The notes beneath the pieces are model-generated. The model searched no databases, was not told where the DNA came from, and saw only the letters and a program-made list of their open reading frames with translations. Positions 1-9,468 of a stretch of 23,148 bases of DNA are shown here, in pieces (positions within the stretch are counted from its first letter, which is position 1; each line of letters begins with the position of its first letter). Made by a program: the position numbers and the translations under genes. Origin of the DNA: Oehlia diaphana (Eukaryota; Glomeromycota; Glomeromycetes; Glomerales; Glomeraceae); the NCBI GenBank assembly GCA_003833135.1, contig QZLH01000943.1, positions 27,915 through 51,062 of the forward strand, given 5' to 3'.

Positions 1-1672
1 TGCCTTACAATACTACAATGGTGAAGGGATAGAGAAGGACTTGGGAATGGCCTTTCACTGGTTTCAGAAAGGGGCAGAGAAGGGTCATGAAGGGTCAATG
101 CACATTCTTGCCTTACAATACTACAATGGTGAAGGGATAGAGAAGGACTTGGGAATGGCCTTTCACTGGTTTCAGAAAGGGGCAGAGAATGGTCATGAAG
201 GGTCAATGCATAGTCTTGCCTTAAAATACTACTATGGTGAAGGGATAGAGAAGGACTTGGGAATGGCCTTTCACTGGTTTCAGAAAGGGGCAGAGAAGGG
301 TCATGAAAGGTCAATGAATGGTCTTGCCTTATGTTATGACAATGGTGAAGGAACAGAGAAGGACTTGGGAATGGCCTTTCACTGGTATCAGAAAGGGGCA
401 GAAAAGGGTCATGAAGGGTCAATGCATAGTCTTGCCTTACTATACTACCATGGTGAAGGGACAGATAAGGACTTGGGAATGGCCTTTCACTGGTTTCAGA
501 AAGCAGCAGAGAAGGGTCAGGAAAGGTCAATGCACAATCTTGCCTTACGATACTATAGTGGTGAAGGGACAGAGAAGGACTTAGGAATGGCCTTTCACTG
601 GTTTCAAAAAGCAGCAGAAAAGGGTGATGAAGAGTCAATGTATAATCTTGCCTTACAATACTACAATGGTGAAGGGATAGAGAAGGACTTGAAAATGGCC
701 TTTCACTGGTTTCAGAAAGGGGCAGAGAAGGGTCATGAAGAGTCAATGTACAATTTTGCTTTACAATACTATAATGGTAAAGGGACAGAAAAGGACCTGA
801 GAATGGCCTTTTACTGGTTTCAGAAAGCAGCAGAGAAGGGCTATGAAGGGTCAATGTACAATCTTGCCTCACAATATTACAATGGTGAAGGAATAGAGAA
901 GGATTTGGGAAAGGCTTTTTACTGGTTTCAGAAAGGGGCAGAAAAGGGCCATGAAAGGTCAATGCATAGTCTTGCCTTATGTTATGATAATGGTGAAGGT
1001 ACAGAGATGGACCTGGAAAAGGCCTTTTACTTGTACCAGAAAGTGGCAGAAAAGGGTGATGAAAGGTCAATGTACAATCTTGCCTTACAATACTACAAAG
1101 GTGAAGGGACAGAGAAGGACCTGAAAAAGTCCTTTTACTGGTTTCAGAAAGCAGCAGAGAAGGGTGATGAAGGGTCAATATACAATCTTGCCTTACAATA
1201 TTACAATGGTGAAGGGATAGAGATGGACTTGAAAATGGCCTTTTACTGGTTTCAGAAAGCGGCAGAGAAGGGTCATGAAGGGTCAATGCATAATCTCGCC
1301 TCACAATACTACCATGGTAAAGGGACAGAGAAGGACTTGGGAATAGCCTTTCACTGGTTTCAGAAAGCAGCAGAAAAGGGTGATGAAAGTTCAATGCACA
1401 TTCTTGCCTTACAATACTATAGTGGTGAAGGGACAGAGAAAAACTTAGGAATGGCCTTTCACTGGTTTCAGAAAGCAGCAGAGAAGGGTCAGGAAAGGTC
1501 AATGTACAATCTTGCCTCACAATACTACAATGGTGAAGGAATAGAGAAGGATTTGGGAAAGGCCTTTTACTGGTTTCAGAAAGGGGCAGAGAAGGGCCAT
1601 GTAGGTTCAATGCATAATCTTGCCTTATGTTATGAAAATGGTGAAGGAATAAAGAAGAATTTGGAAAAGGCC
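1..1672 (+). repeat. Tandem 108-bp Sel1-like repeat array
   Basis: The DNA repeats with an exact 108-bp period (36 codons). The block starting TGCCTTACAA at base 1 recurs at 109 almost unchanged. There are about fifteen full units and one degraded unit, with consensus features AFxWFQKxAEKGxExSM, LALxYY and GEGxEKDL. No unit has lost frame. The unusual 'CYDNGEG' or 'CYENGEG' variant occurs in units 3, 9 and 15, and a segment near 856-1005 matches one exactly 648 bp downstream, so the array also has a six-unit higher-order period. Confidence 0.95.
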
Positions 1673-3052
1673 TTTTATTGGCATAAAATGACTCCTGATA
1701 ATTTTAAAATTAACAACTTATGTAAGGAATGCAATCAACTATATATTGATTACAAATGGTGCCAACAATGTAATATTAAACAATTTCAGCAAGATTTTTC
1801 AAAATGGACTAGTAAAAATAAATTTATTGATAAATTTATTCAAGAAGCACAACTAAATGCTAAAAGTAATTATGAAGTTTTAGAATGGATACCTTATAAT
1901 AAATTGAATAATATTAATTATTATGATAAAGGAGGATTTAGTGAAATTTATAGAGCTATCTGGTTAGATGGACCTATTGATAGTTGGAACTTTAATGAAC
2001 AACAATGGAATAGATGGACTGAATATGAAGTCATTCTTAAAAATCTTAATAATTCATCAAGTTTAAGTGATAAATTTTTAGATGAGGTATAGTATTTTTA
2101 TTAGGTACTAATTGTATATTATATTTTATTTTATAAATTAATAATTTTAAATATTTACCATATATAGTGGAAGCATCATTATAATTGTCAAAAAAAATCA
2201 TTTTCAAAATTTATTCAATTCTTTGGAATTTCCCAAGATCCAAATAATTTAAATTATGTGATAATAATGAGTTATGCAAAAAAAGGAAGTTTGAAAAAAT
2301 GTTTATCTAATATAGTTAAATTTAAATGGCAAATTAAATTACAATTATTGAAAAAAATTATTTTAGGACTTAAAGTAATACATGAATCAGAACTTACTCA
2401 TTGTGATTTTCATGATGGTAATATTTTAATATCAGATGATTATAATGAAATATATATTATTGATTTAGGATTATGCAAACCTATACAAAATTCTGATGAT
2501 AAAATTGATGAAATTTATGGAGTTTTGCCCTATATGGCGCCTGAAATATTAAGAAAAAAACCCTATATTCCAGCAAGTGATATTTATAGCTTTTCAATGA
2601 TGATGTGGGAATTTACATCAGGTATTCCTCCATTTAATAATAGAGCACATGATCTTCAACTTATTTTAAGTATTTGTAAAGGAGATCGCCCTGAAATTAT
2701 AAAAAATACTCCAAAATGTTATATAGATTTGATGAAAAAGTGCTGGGATTCAGATCCTTCCAAAAGACCAAATATAGTAATTATTGAAAATACTGTATCT
2801 GAATGGCTTAGAAGTATTAATGAATATTATAAATTAAATGGAGAAGATGAACAAAGATATGTAATTTCTGATATTGATAATCAATTAAAAAATGATATGC
2901 ATGAATTTATAAAAGCAAATAGAGTTTTGACACAAGAACAAGCTAATACTTCTGTTTCAAAAACTCAAACTCATCCACAAGCATATTATACAAGCCGTTC
3001 GCTTACTGAAATTTTATCTGAGAGTTTGGATGATTATATAATTAAAATTTAA
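1..3052 (+). CDS. Sel1-repeat / TKL-like protein kinase fusion, 5' partial
   Basis: Likely a cytosolic signalling protein: Sel1-like repeats form an alpha-solenoid for protein binding and the C-terminal domain is a serine/threonine or TKL-type kinase. The reading frame is open from base 2 to the left edge, so the start is missing. Exon 1 runs to 2086, a GT-AG intron is 2087-2167 (phase 0), and exon 2 is 2168-3052. Fifteen 36-residue repeats are followed by a CKEC...CQQC pair (1721-1771), which is zinc-ribbon-like. The kinase domain then shows a glycine loop GGFSEIY, the lysine in VILK, an alpha-C glutamate in FLDE at the splice junction, the catalytic loop HCDFHDGN (HRD Arg replaced by Cys; Asp at 2405, Asn at 2420), DLG for DFG (2462), APE, and a subdomain XI Arg in KRPN. 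Key catalytic residues are present, so activity is plausible. A candidate AATAAA lies at 3161. Such fusions are known to be expanded in Rhizophagus-type fungi. The domain calls are firm, but the substrate is unknown. Confidence 0.88.
2087..2167 (+). other. Spliceosomal intron in kinase gene
   Basis: Exon 1 reads into a stop immediately after GATGAG|GTATAG. The acceptor ATATATAG at 2160-2167 restores the kinase frame (WKHHYN... to YVIIMSYAKKGSL). The intron is 81 nt and phase 0. It sits just after the predicted alpha-C glutamate. The calling evidence is domain continuity on both sides. Confidence 0.85.
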
Positions 3053-3445
3053 ATATAAATTTCTATAGTGACTTAATTTATTGATTTCATAAAAACTTTA
3101 AACAAATTTTATTTGTAATGATAAAAAAAAATCATTTGTAATAGATATTTTATTTAGTTCAATAAAAATAAAAAATGTTTATTGTTCAAATAAATTTATT
3201 TATTTAAATAAAGACTAAAAATGGATGCAAATTTGTTTAATAAAGTCAATCAAAATATTAAAAAAATAATCTATAATGATGTAATGATATCAGGATTCCT
3301 TATCAAATTATGTAAAAAATAAAACAAAATAAACAATTGGAAATGTATTAATTAAATATTCCGGATATGCAGTAAGTATACATTATTAAAAAATCCTGAA
3401 TAATGAGGCGTTTTTAACATGAGATATTTATTAAAGAATTTTTCT

Positions 3446-3556
3446 ATCACCGGAGGTGATAATCACCGGTGACTGCGACCGACCAGCATTAAAAAAATAT
3501 AGTGCCGGTAAAAATTAATAATTCTGGCCAACGGTGATGATCACCCGGTGATAATC
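3446..3556. repeat. Short foldback element with ATCACCGG arms
   Basis: The left arm 3446-3472 (ATCACCGGAGGTGATAATC...) is nearly the reverse complement of the right arm 3528-3555 (...GATCACCCGGTGATAAT), with a few mismatches and one indel. The 55-base centre is unrelated. The arms are GC-rich in an AT-rich setting. No clear target-site duplication is visible. It is probably a MITE-like or satellite-like insertion, but no second copy is in this window to prove dispersal. Confidence 0.6.
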
Positions 3557-3966
3557 TTTTAAAAATATACTGTATGCTTTATACAAAATTTTTATTGGCA
3601 TTACTTATTAACTGCCATTTAAATAATCATAATAAATTATGCTAATACAAAATATTCACATAAAACGATTTAAAATACTACTATGATGATTTTCATGGAT
3701 AAATTTGATGATTCATCAAAAAATTATATACAAAAATATTAAAATTTCATGAAAAATGGTAATTCACTTCAATTTTACTTGAATAACCATAATAATGATA
3801 TAACTATGACAATAAATTTACAATATGCTGTTAAAACCAACCATTTATGTGTATATATATATTTTAAATTTAATGATTCATAAAAATAACCTGGTATAAA
3901 AATATTAAAATTCGTGTAAAGAGATGATTCAAATTATTTCAATACGAAAAATCACACAATAAGTGA

Positions 3967-4189
3967 AGGGATTGGAATCGATTAATCGAAAATCGACAAA
4001 ACATAGTAAAATCAATTCTCGAGAATCGATTCTCAGCAATTTTTTACATATAAGTTAACCTGACTCCAAAGTAAGTTTTCGTGCCGGCCAAGTGCTGATT
4101 ATTTTGCTGAAATTAGAAACTGATTCAAAGTCAGGTTGGTCGTCTATAAGAAAAATCTTGAAAAGATTCGATTTTCGATTTCAATCCCT
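3967..4189. repeat. MITE-like foldback element with AGGGATTG termini
   Basis: The left end AGGGATTGGAATCGAT...CGAAAATCGA is matched in inverted orientation by the right end TTCGATTTTCGATTTCAATCCCT at 4167-4189. A second nested inverted repeat is inside: ACCTGACTCCAAAGT near 4056 against TTCAAAGTCAGGTT near 4123. The total is about 223 bp with no reading frame. A target-site duplication is not obvious. The structure suggests a non-autonomous DNA element. Confidence 0.65.
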
Positions 4190-4752
4190 AATAATAACAT
4201 CACAAAATCAGATTTTGTTAAAAATGGTATTCAAATTATATAGTAATTTTTACATAGTTAACTGATAATTGTTAATATAAAATAGCATTAGAATTTTTTA
4301 TTAAATTAGACAAATTTCTTTCACAAAATTAATATTGATATACTTATATAATTTATTTTTTATTTAATAAATTGATAATTTTTTTTGCCAACTTAGTGCA
4401 TTTTTAATATTAATAATTATCCAAATTCTTTTTTTTTATTAAAGGACATAATTATCTAAGATTTTTTTTTTTTTTTTGACAGTTATGAAAGGAATTTTTT
4501 TTTTGAAGATTTATTAATGGCTTAGTACATTATGTGATTGAAACCTAAAAATAGAATATTTGTATTAATTCTATTATTTGTTGTTGATATAGATATCCAT
4601 CAAAAATGCAAGATAAATTTAATAAATTGATTTCATCTCAAACTTCTAATCATTATAAAATTTATTATTCATTAATATTTAAAGCTCCCTGACATACTGT
4701 ATTTAATGTTTACTTTTTACGGGAACCGCTTTACGGGAGTCGTTTAAAGTCC

Positions 4753-4994
4753 CGACAATCAGAATCCCGCTACAACACTCACAATCCCGACAAATCATAA
4801 TCCCGAAACTTAACTTCAGAATCCCGTAACCACATTATTCCCGAATCCGACATTCATTATCCCGACACTTACTATTCTGATACTCTATTTTTTTTTTATT
4901 ACTTTTTTATAGACGTAATATTATTTTAATATTTTTGTAATAAATATGTAATAATTTTTAAAATATCGCAAAATTATAATTTCTATTGTAAAAA
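4753..4994 (+). repeat. CCCGA-rich dispersed repeat, copy 1
   Basis: This 242-bp block begins with about seven degenerate CCCG(A/C/T) motifs (for example CCCGACAATCAGAATCCCGC) and passes into an AT-rich tail ending ATCGCAAAATTATAATTTCT. The same order of motifs and the same tail recur in direct orientation at 8670-8909. Just upstream, ACGGGA motifs near 4721 and 4734 are complementary to the TCCCG motifs and could fold back. No coding potential was seen. Confidence 0.8.
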
Positions 4995-5465
4995 AAAATA
5001 ATAATTTTTTATAATTTTAGCAAAAAAAATAAATATTTTTATTTTTATTTTATTTTTATTAATATTTTAATAATTATACATCGCAAAAATTAAGTAACAA
5101 TTAATGTTTTAATTAATCTGCAATGATTTTTTAAACCACTTCGCAAAATATTAATGATTTATTGTAAAAATGCAAAAATCATTTTTTTTTTAAAAAAAAA
5201 GTCTAATCACGTGACAAACAGCGCCACAAAAATACATGTGACGGAATTTTATTCCAAATTAAAAATTAAAAAAAAATTAAAAATATATATATAGAGTGAA
5301 AACGACAAAAACGTGAAGAAAAATAAAAATAAAATAAAAATATATTTTCAAACAAATTCTTTTATCTTCCCGATTAAAAAAAATCATATTACAGAAAGAA
5401 ATAAAGTATAAAGAAATCTAACGAGAACTCGGTTCGGACATCTTAACAATAGTTATAAAGTACCG

Positions 5466-5811
5466 CGGTTCGATATGCTATATAAAAACTCTTGATTTCA
5501 TTATTTTTTTTTTAAAAAAAAGAACTCATTTCAATTGCATATTTATCGGTTAGGGTTTGAGATTGAATAGCTGATTAAACGGGAGTTTTTATGTTCATGT
5601 GATTATATTAATCATGCTAAAACTCGAAATCGGATTTGTAATCAGTTTTTTGTGCAGAATAATTTCAATACACGAAGACTTTTTCGCAATATAATCACAT
5701 AAATCAAGTTTTAAACTATATTGCTTGAGGCAAGCAAATTTACTAATCAATATATATACGAAATAGTAGCTATTAAGGAAATTATTATACTGTATATAGT
5801 ATATCGAACCG
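5466..5811. repeat. Terminal-inverted-repeat element, about 346 bp
   Basis: The arm CGGTTCGATATGCTATATA (5466-5484) is matched with one mismatch by the reverse complement of 5793-5811. A nested inner pair is also present: ATGTGATTATATT (5597-5609) against AATATAATCACAT (5688-5700). There is no open frame of useful length inside, so it would be non-autonomous. No target-site duplication was identified, so the exact ends are uncertain. Confidence 0.6.
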
Positions 5812-6099
5812 TGCTATTTAATCCGGAATTACACAATTCTTACTTAAATAAAGTTTGGCGAATGATCGTCAAATATTAATAATATTGACATTCAGAAATA
5901 TATAAAAATGAAATATCTATACATTGCGGAAAATATATAGAAAATTTACAATTACATACAGAAAATATACAAAAAAACGTTCAAAACAATCTTTTATTAT
6001 TTTACAAGTATAAACTTGTTACATTATATTATATAATTAAAGTTAAAAGATTATTATAATGGGTATTATTATTAAAGGTTTAATATTGATAATTTTAAA

Positions 6100-6616
6100 T
6101 CATGTTTGAAATCCAAACGTCACATTTGTTTGGAGGTTACCAGTAAATTCCAATAAACATTGCACCGGAACTTTTTTCTCATGAACGGTTAATTCGTAGG
6201 TGGTTTCACGGTCACTAAATTTGTGTTTCTAAAAAGCAAGGTATATTTTAGTTAAATATGTATTAATAAAGGTAATTTATTTAATTTACCTTTTTATCTT
6301 TTCTGAAAGTCAAAGTCCCGCTAGGTTTGCATTCGTGAAGTTTTGTTGTGACTTTCTCTAAAAGAAAAATTCTTTTAAGTTAATTAAATAGGATGCAGAA
6401 ATTGTTTTTTGGTTGTTATATCATACCATGATCTTTTATTCCAGTTCCATCCCATTTAACTTCAAGAATTAATTTATTTTCTGCAGCCTTTTTGACTTTG
6501 AACAGCTGAGGTATAATACGCTTGACAATGTTGACATCATGAGCAGTATAAGAAAAGTTAACGTAAAGAAGGAATGTAATAATAAAGATTAAGACAGACT
6601 GGCTACGAATATTCAT
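6100..6616 (-). CDS. Small secreted protein, paralogue A (128 aa, three exons)
   Basis: Predicted extracellular protein of unknown function. Exons on the minus strand are 6616-6427, 6357-6290 and 6228-6100. The introns of 69 and 61 nt are GT-AG with phases 1 and 0. The N-terminus is a typical signal peptide (SVLIFIITFLLYVNF, likely cut near SYTA). The mature part contains LILEVKWDGTGIKDHG, a LHEC cysteine, TTYELTVH and a VQC cysteine, and ends in FQT; the two cysteines could form a disulfide. The first exon alone looks like a 66-aa frame, but splicing aligns it along its whole length with the divergent paralogue starting at 7436, including identical last-exon length (129 nt with stop) and the same C-terminal FQT. 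A TATATAAACAC box lies about 58 bp upstream. I do not recognise the family; small size and secretion allow an effector or cell-wall role, which is speculation. Confidence 0.8.
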
Positions 6617-7435
6617 TTTGATATTTTTTAATTTGTTTTTGAAAATAAACGTGGTGAAATAAAGTGTTTATATAAGAAAATGTCTGTATACCACATATAA
6701 TAATTGCAAAATTTAATAGGCTGAACATAAGAATTTCATTAACTTACTTAAAATTGTAATCTTTTCTGCTTTACTGTATATTTAATTTGAAACAAATTTG
6801 ACGAAGATTCATAATATTTTGCATGCGATCGGCTGATCCTGCAAATCTGAATTACATTAAAAATTGTAAACTATTTACTTTTGAAGCAAATTTGTAATTA
6901 GTATGATTTATTTCATGGGGTCATAATATATAATATATGTGATCAGCTCCAGTACCTCCTTGAAATAATCTTTTACCAACTGAAAAAATTCCAGATTCCT
7001 AGAATTCTTAATAAAATGAAACGTGACGACTTTACAGTATTCGACTTTATTTATAATCTTTAATATTACTGAAGATTTATTTTATTCAAATATTTTGAAT
7101 TCTCATTAATGGATCGACCTTGCGTAATTATTCGTTTATTTAAGGGTATGATTTGATACATACGGTTATTGAATGAAAAAAAATGCAAAAAAAAAAAAAG
7201 ATTTAAAAGGTTTTTTTTTTTCTTTTTTTTCATCTCCTAACCTTATTGTAACAATGATATTTAAATGAACCCAATTTCGGGTATTCAATCTAATGATTGA
7301 CATAATTAATTAATGATAATCGGGGTAATCGTACTATAATATCCATGTGAAATTCACGTGATTGACTGAACGTCTATATAAACACAGTTTTACCGTTCTC
7401 ATCATCAAAAACAAATTATAAACCTGAATTAATTC
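6617..7435. promoter_or_regulatory. Shared divergent promoter region of the secreted-protein pair
   Basis: The 819 bp between the two start codons contain no gene. At each end there is the same core arrangement: TATATAAACAC (minus strand 6674-6664; plus strand 7375-7385) about 60 bp from the ATG, then TCAAAAACAAATTA in the leader (minus 6642-6629; plus 7405-7418), then ATGAATAT. The middle is AT-rich, with a poly-A/poly-T tract around 7180-7230. The shared core elements support both gene models and suggest similar expression, but nothing here shows when. Confidence 0.65.
7344..7360. promoter_or_regulatory. Near-palindromic site CATGTGAAATTCACGTG
   Basis: Two 8-bp arms around a single central base are palindromic apart from one mismatched pair. 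The right half contains the E-box core CACGTG. It lies 15 bp upstream of the TATA box of paralogue B. A dimeric factor site is plausible; the identity of any factor is unknown. No equally good copy was seen on the paralogue A side. Confidence 0.35.
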
Positions 7436-7949
7436 ATGAATATGAATCGCCAATATATATTCGTTATTGCATTTTTCTTTTCCCTTCTTCTCGTTACTTC
7501 TTCTACTTATTTAGAAGTAAAACAAGTAGTACCCACAACATTTACCGTAAATAAAGTTAATTCATCTAAAATTGTTGTAGGAATTTCATGGGATGGAACT
7601 AATGAAGCAGATGATGGTATGTGTACTGTATGTATATATTTTATTTTATCTAAAAATAATTTCTAATCCAATTGAAACTTTTTTTCAGAATATGTCTTAG
7701 CTAGACTTAAGTGTTTTGGCGATGCTGTGACTGTCTTAAACTCACCTCAGGTAAAATTGGATTAATTTACCGTATTTTTTTTTTATTATTACAAGCTAAA
7801 TTTTAAATTTTGTTATCTAGGACCATGTATTTGGTGAACGTAATACTACCTACGAACTAGCTGTACACAAAAGTAATGCTTTGGTGAGGTGTAGAACGGG
7901 AGTTAAGGACATTGAGAGATGGTTAACCTTCTTTTATTTCCAAACTTGA
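7436..7949 (+). CDS. Small secreted protein, paralogue B (123 aa, three exons)
   Basis: Predicted secreted protein of unknown function, divergent from and homologous to the gene at 6100-6616. Exons are 7436-7616, 7689-7750 and 7821-7949; introns of 72 and 70 nt are GT-AG (GTATGT...TTTCAG and GTAAAA...TATCTAG) with phases 1 and 0, the same as in paralogue A. The signal peptide is IFVIAFFFSLLLVTSS. The mature region has IVVGISWDGTNEADDG, then EYVLARLKCFGDAV, NTTYELAVH, ALVRC and a C-terminal FQT. Both cysteines align with those of paralogue A. The chosen ATG follows a TATATAAACAC box and leader motif shared with A. A candidate AATAAA is at 8020-8025. Without splicing the frame ends after 76 aa, which understates the gene. 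Confidence 0.82.
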
Positions 7950-8515
7950 TCTTTACATTTACTTTTATATAATTTAATTAACAATGGCATTAAATATTTT
8001 TATTTACACTTTTTACATTAATAAATTTCGCATACTTAAAATTCATCTTCATAATACTTGATATTTCAAGACTGTAACTCATTATTACAAATAATAAATC
8101 AAAAGGAAAAGAATTTATTTAACTGAAAATTTTAGTTAAATTATTCGAAAAAACAAGAATCTTTAGTACTCTTGGTTCTGATTTACGAATTCACGTACGT
8201 GCTGTACATTTTCAAACATTAAATCTTTTGTCTATGTTAGACCAACAAAGCTTATATTTTCGGTTCATATAACACTGAAAATTTAAAATCGAACCGGAAT
8301 TTTCCTAGGTTAGGCAAAAGTTTAAGGGTAATGTATATCACGTGATAATTTAATATTGATTTAAAATTTTACATAGTAACACAACATAAAAAACTTTATT
8401 CTTTAAAAAAAATCTTTGAAAACCTTCGTATGAAGTTGCAAATAGGAATGTATATAGGCAATCTTGAAATTTTATTGGTTACTAAATACTGTATATAATT
8501 ATCATATATTATCGT

Positions 8516-8611
8516 CGAAAGCCATTTTGCCGAAAAATAATCTCTGACCGAGTTATTTATAATTCTGGCCCTATTTTTCGGCGAAACGTCCTTTCGGCGA
8601 AACGGCTTTCG
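8516..8611. repeat. GGCGAAA-type inverted repeat
   Basis: CGAAAGCCATTTTGCCGAAA at 8516-8535 is the near reverse complement of TTTCGGCGAAACGGCTTTCG at 8592-8611 (mismatches at only two or three positions). Extra GGCGAAA units follow at 8579-8587 and 8609-8617, so the right side is a short tandem of the motif. The whole looks like the end, or a solo form, of a non-autonomous element. No target-site duplication was established. Confidence 0.55.
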
Positions 8612-8669
8612 GCGAAATGTACCTCTTCTAGAAATAAAATAAAAATAAAATAAATAAATAAATAAATCA

Positions 8670-8909
8670 CGACAATCAGAATCCCGCTACAACACAAACC
8701 CGACGTTCACAATCCTGACAAATCATAATCCCGAAACTTCAGAATCCTGTAACCACATTATTCCCGACATTCATTATCCCGACAATTACTTTCCTGATTC
8801 CTGATACGATATTTTTTTTTTATTAGACGTAAATATTATTGTAATATTTTTTATAATATATATGTAATAATTTTTAAAATATCGCAAAATTATAATTTCT
8901 ATTGTAAAA
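8670..8909 (+). repeat. CCCGA-rich dispersed repeat, copy 2
   Basis: Direct-orientation copy of the block at 4753-4994. It shares CGACAATCAGAATCCCGC, the ATCCCGAAACTTCAGAATCC section, ACCACATTATTCCCGA and the tail ATTTTTAAAATATCGC, with small indels. A run of AAATAAAT units lies immediately before it (8638-8667). It is non-coding. The two copies bracket the secreted-protein gene pair at 3.9-kb spacing. Confidence 0.8.
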
Positions 8910-9262
8910 CTTATATTTAAAAAAATAAATGTCGATGTACAATATTAAAAAATTACTAACTAATGACGTTCGTCCTTCGTCATAGCAAAGAGTGTTTTTA
9001 CCAACCTATACACACAGCACCAATACTGTTTTTATGTTCTTTTTTTATCTCTTAGACATTTTTTTCTTTTTGTAGTTCTTCGTTTTAAAATTGAAATTAA
9101 AGAATATATGTTTTTTTTTATCTTTTATTATATAAGCCTTTTGATTTTTACTTTTAGGCTTAAAAAATAATGATGTCACATTGTTCTCTATCAAATCAGA
9201 ATTGGTTTGAGGTATATATATGAAACGCCAAATTGAACAGAAAGAATTGTGAATTTGTGATC

Positions 9263-9349
9263 ATGTTCGTATCAGTCATTGTTAGTCATTATTTTAAAAT
9301 TATTATTATAAAATCTTATATTAATTATACTCATATTGCATCATCCTAG
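9263..9349 (+). promoter_or_regulatory. Possible upstream reading frame in the leader of the dsRNA-binding gene
   Basis: A TATATATA stretch around 9211-9219 could be the promoter of the gene at 9469. Downstream of it an ATG at 9263 opens 28 codons ending in TAG at 9347, before the main start. If the transcript begins near 9240, this would be a uORF that lowers translation of the main frame. The transcription start is not known, so this is tentative. Confidence 0.25.
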
Positions 9350-9468
9350 TTAATATTTATTAGTCAAATTATCATTATATAAACTGATCGTTATAGAACT
9401 AAATAGTCTTTTATTCTATCAGTTCATAGATTGATTTTTTTTTTATAACCAAGATAATATATAAAAAT

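Noticed and set aside
318..584. 88-codon frame inside the Sel1 array
   Set aside because: Out-of-frame shadow of the 108-bp repeats; its own apparent repeats follow from the DNA periodicity.
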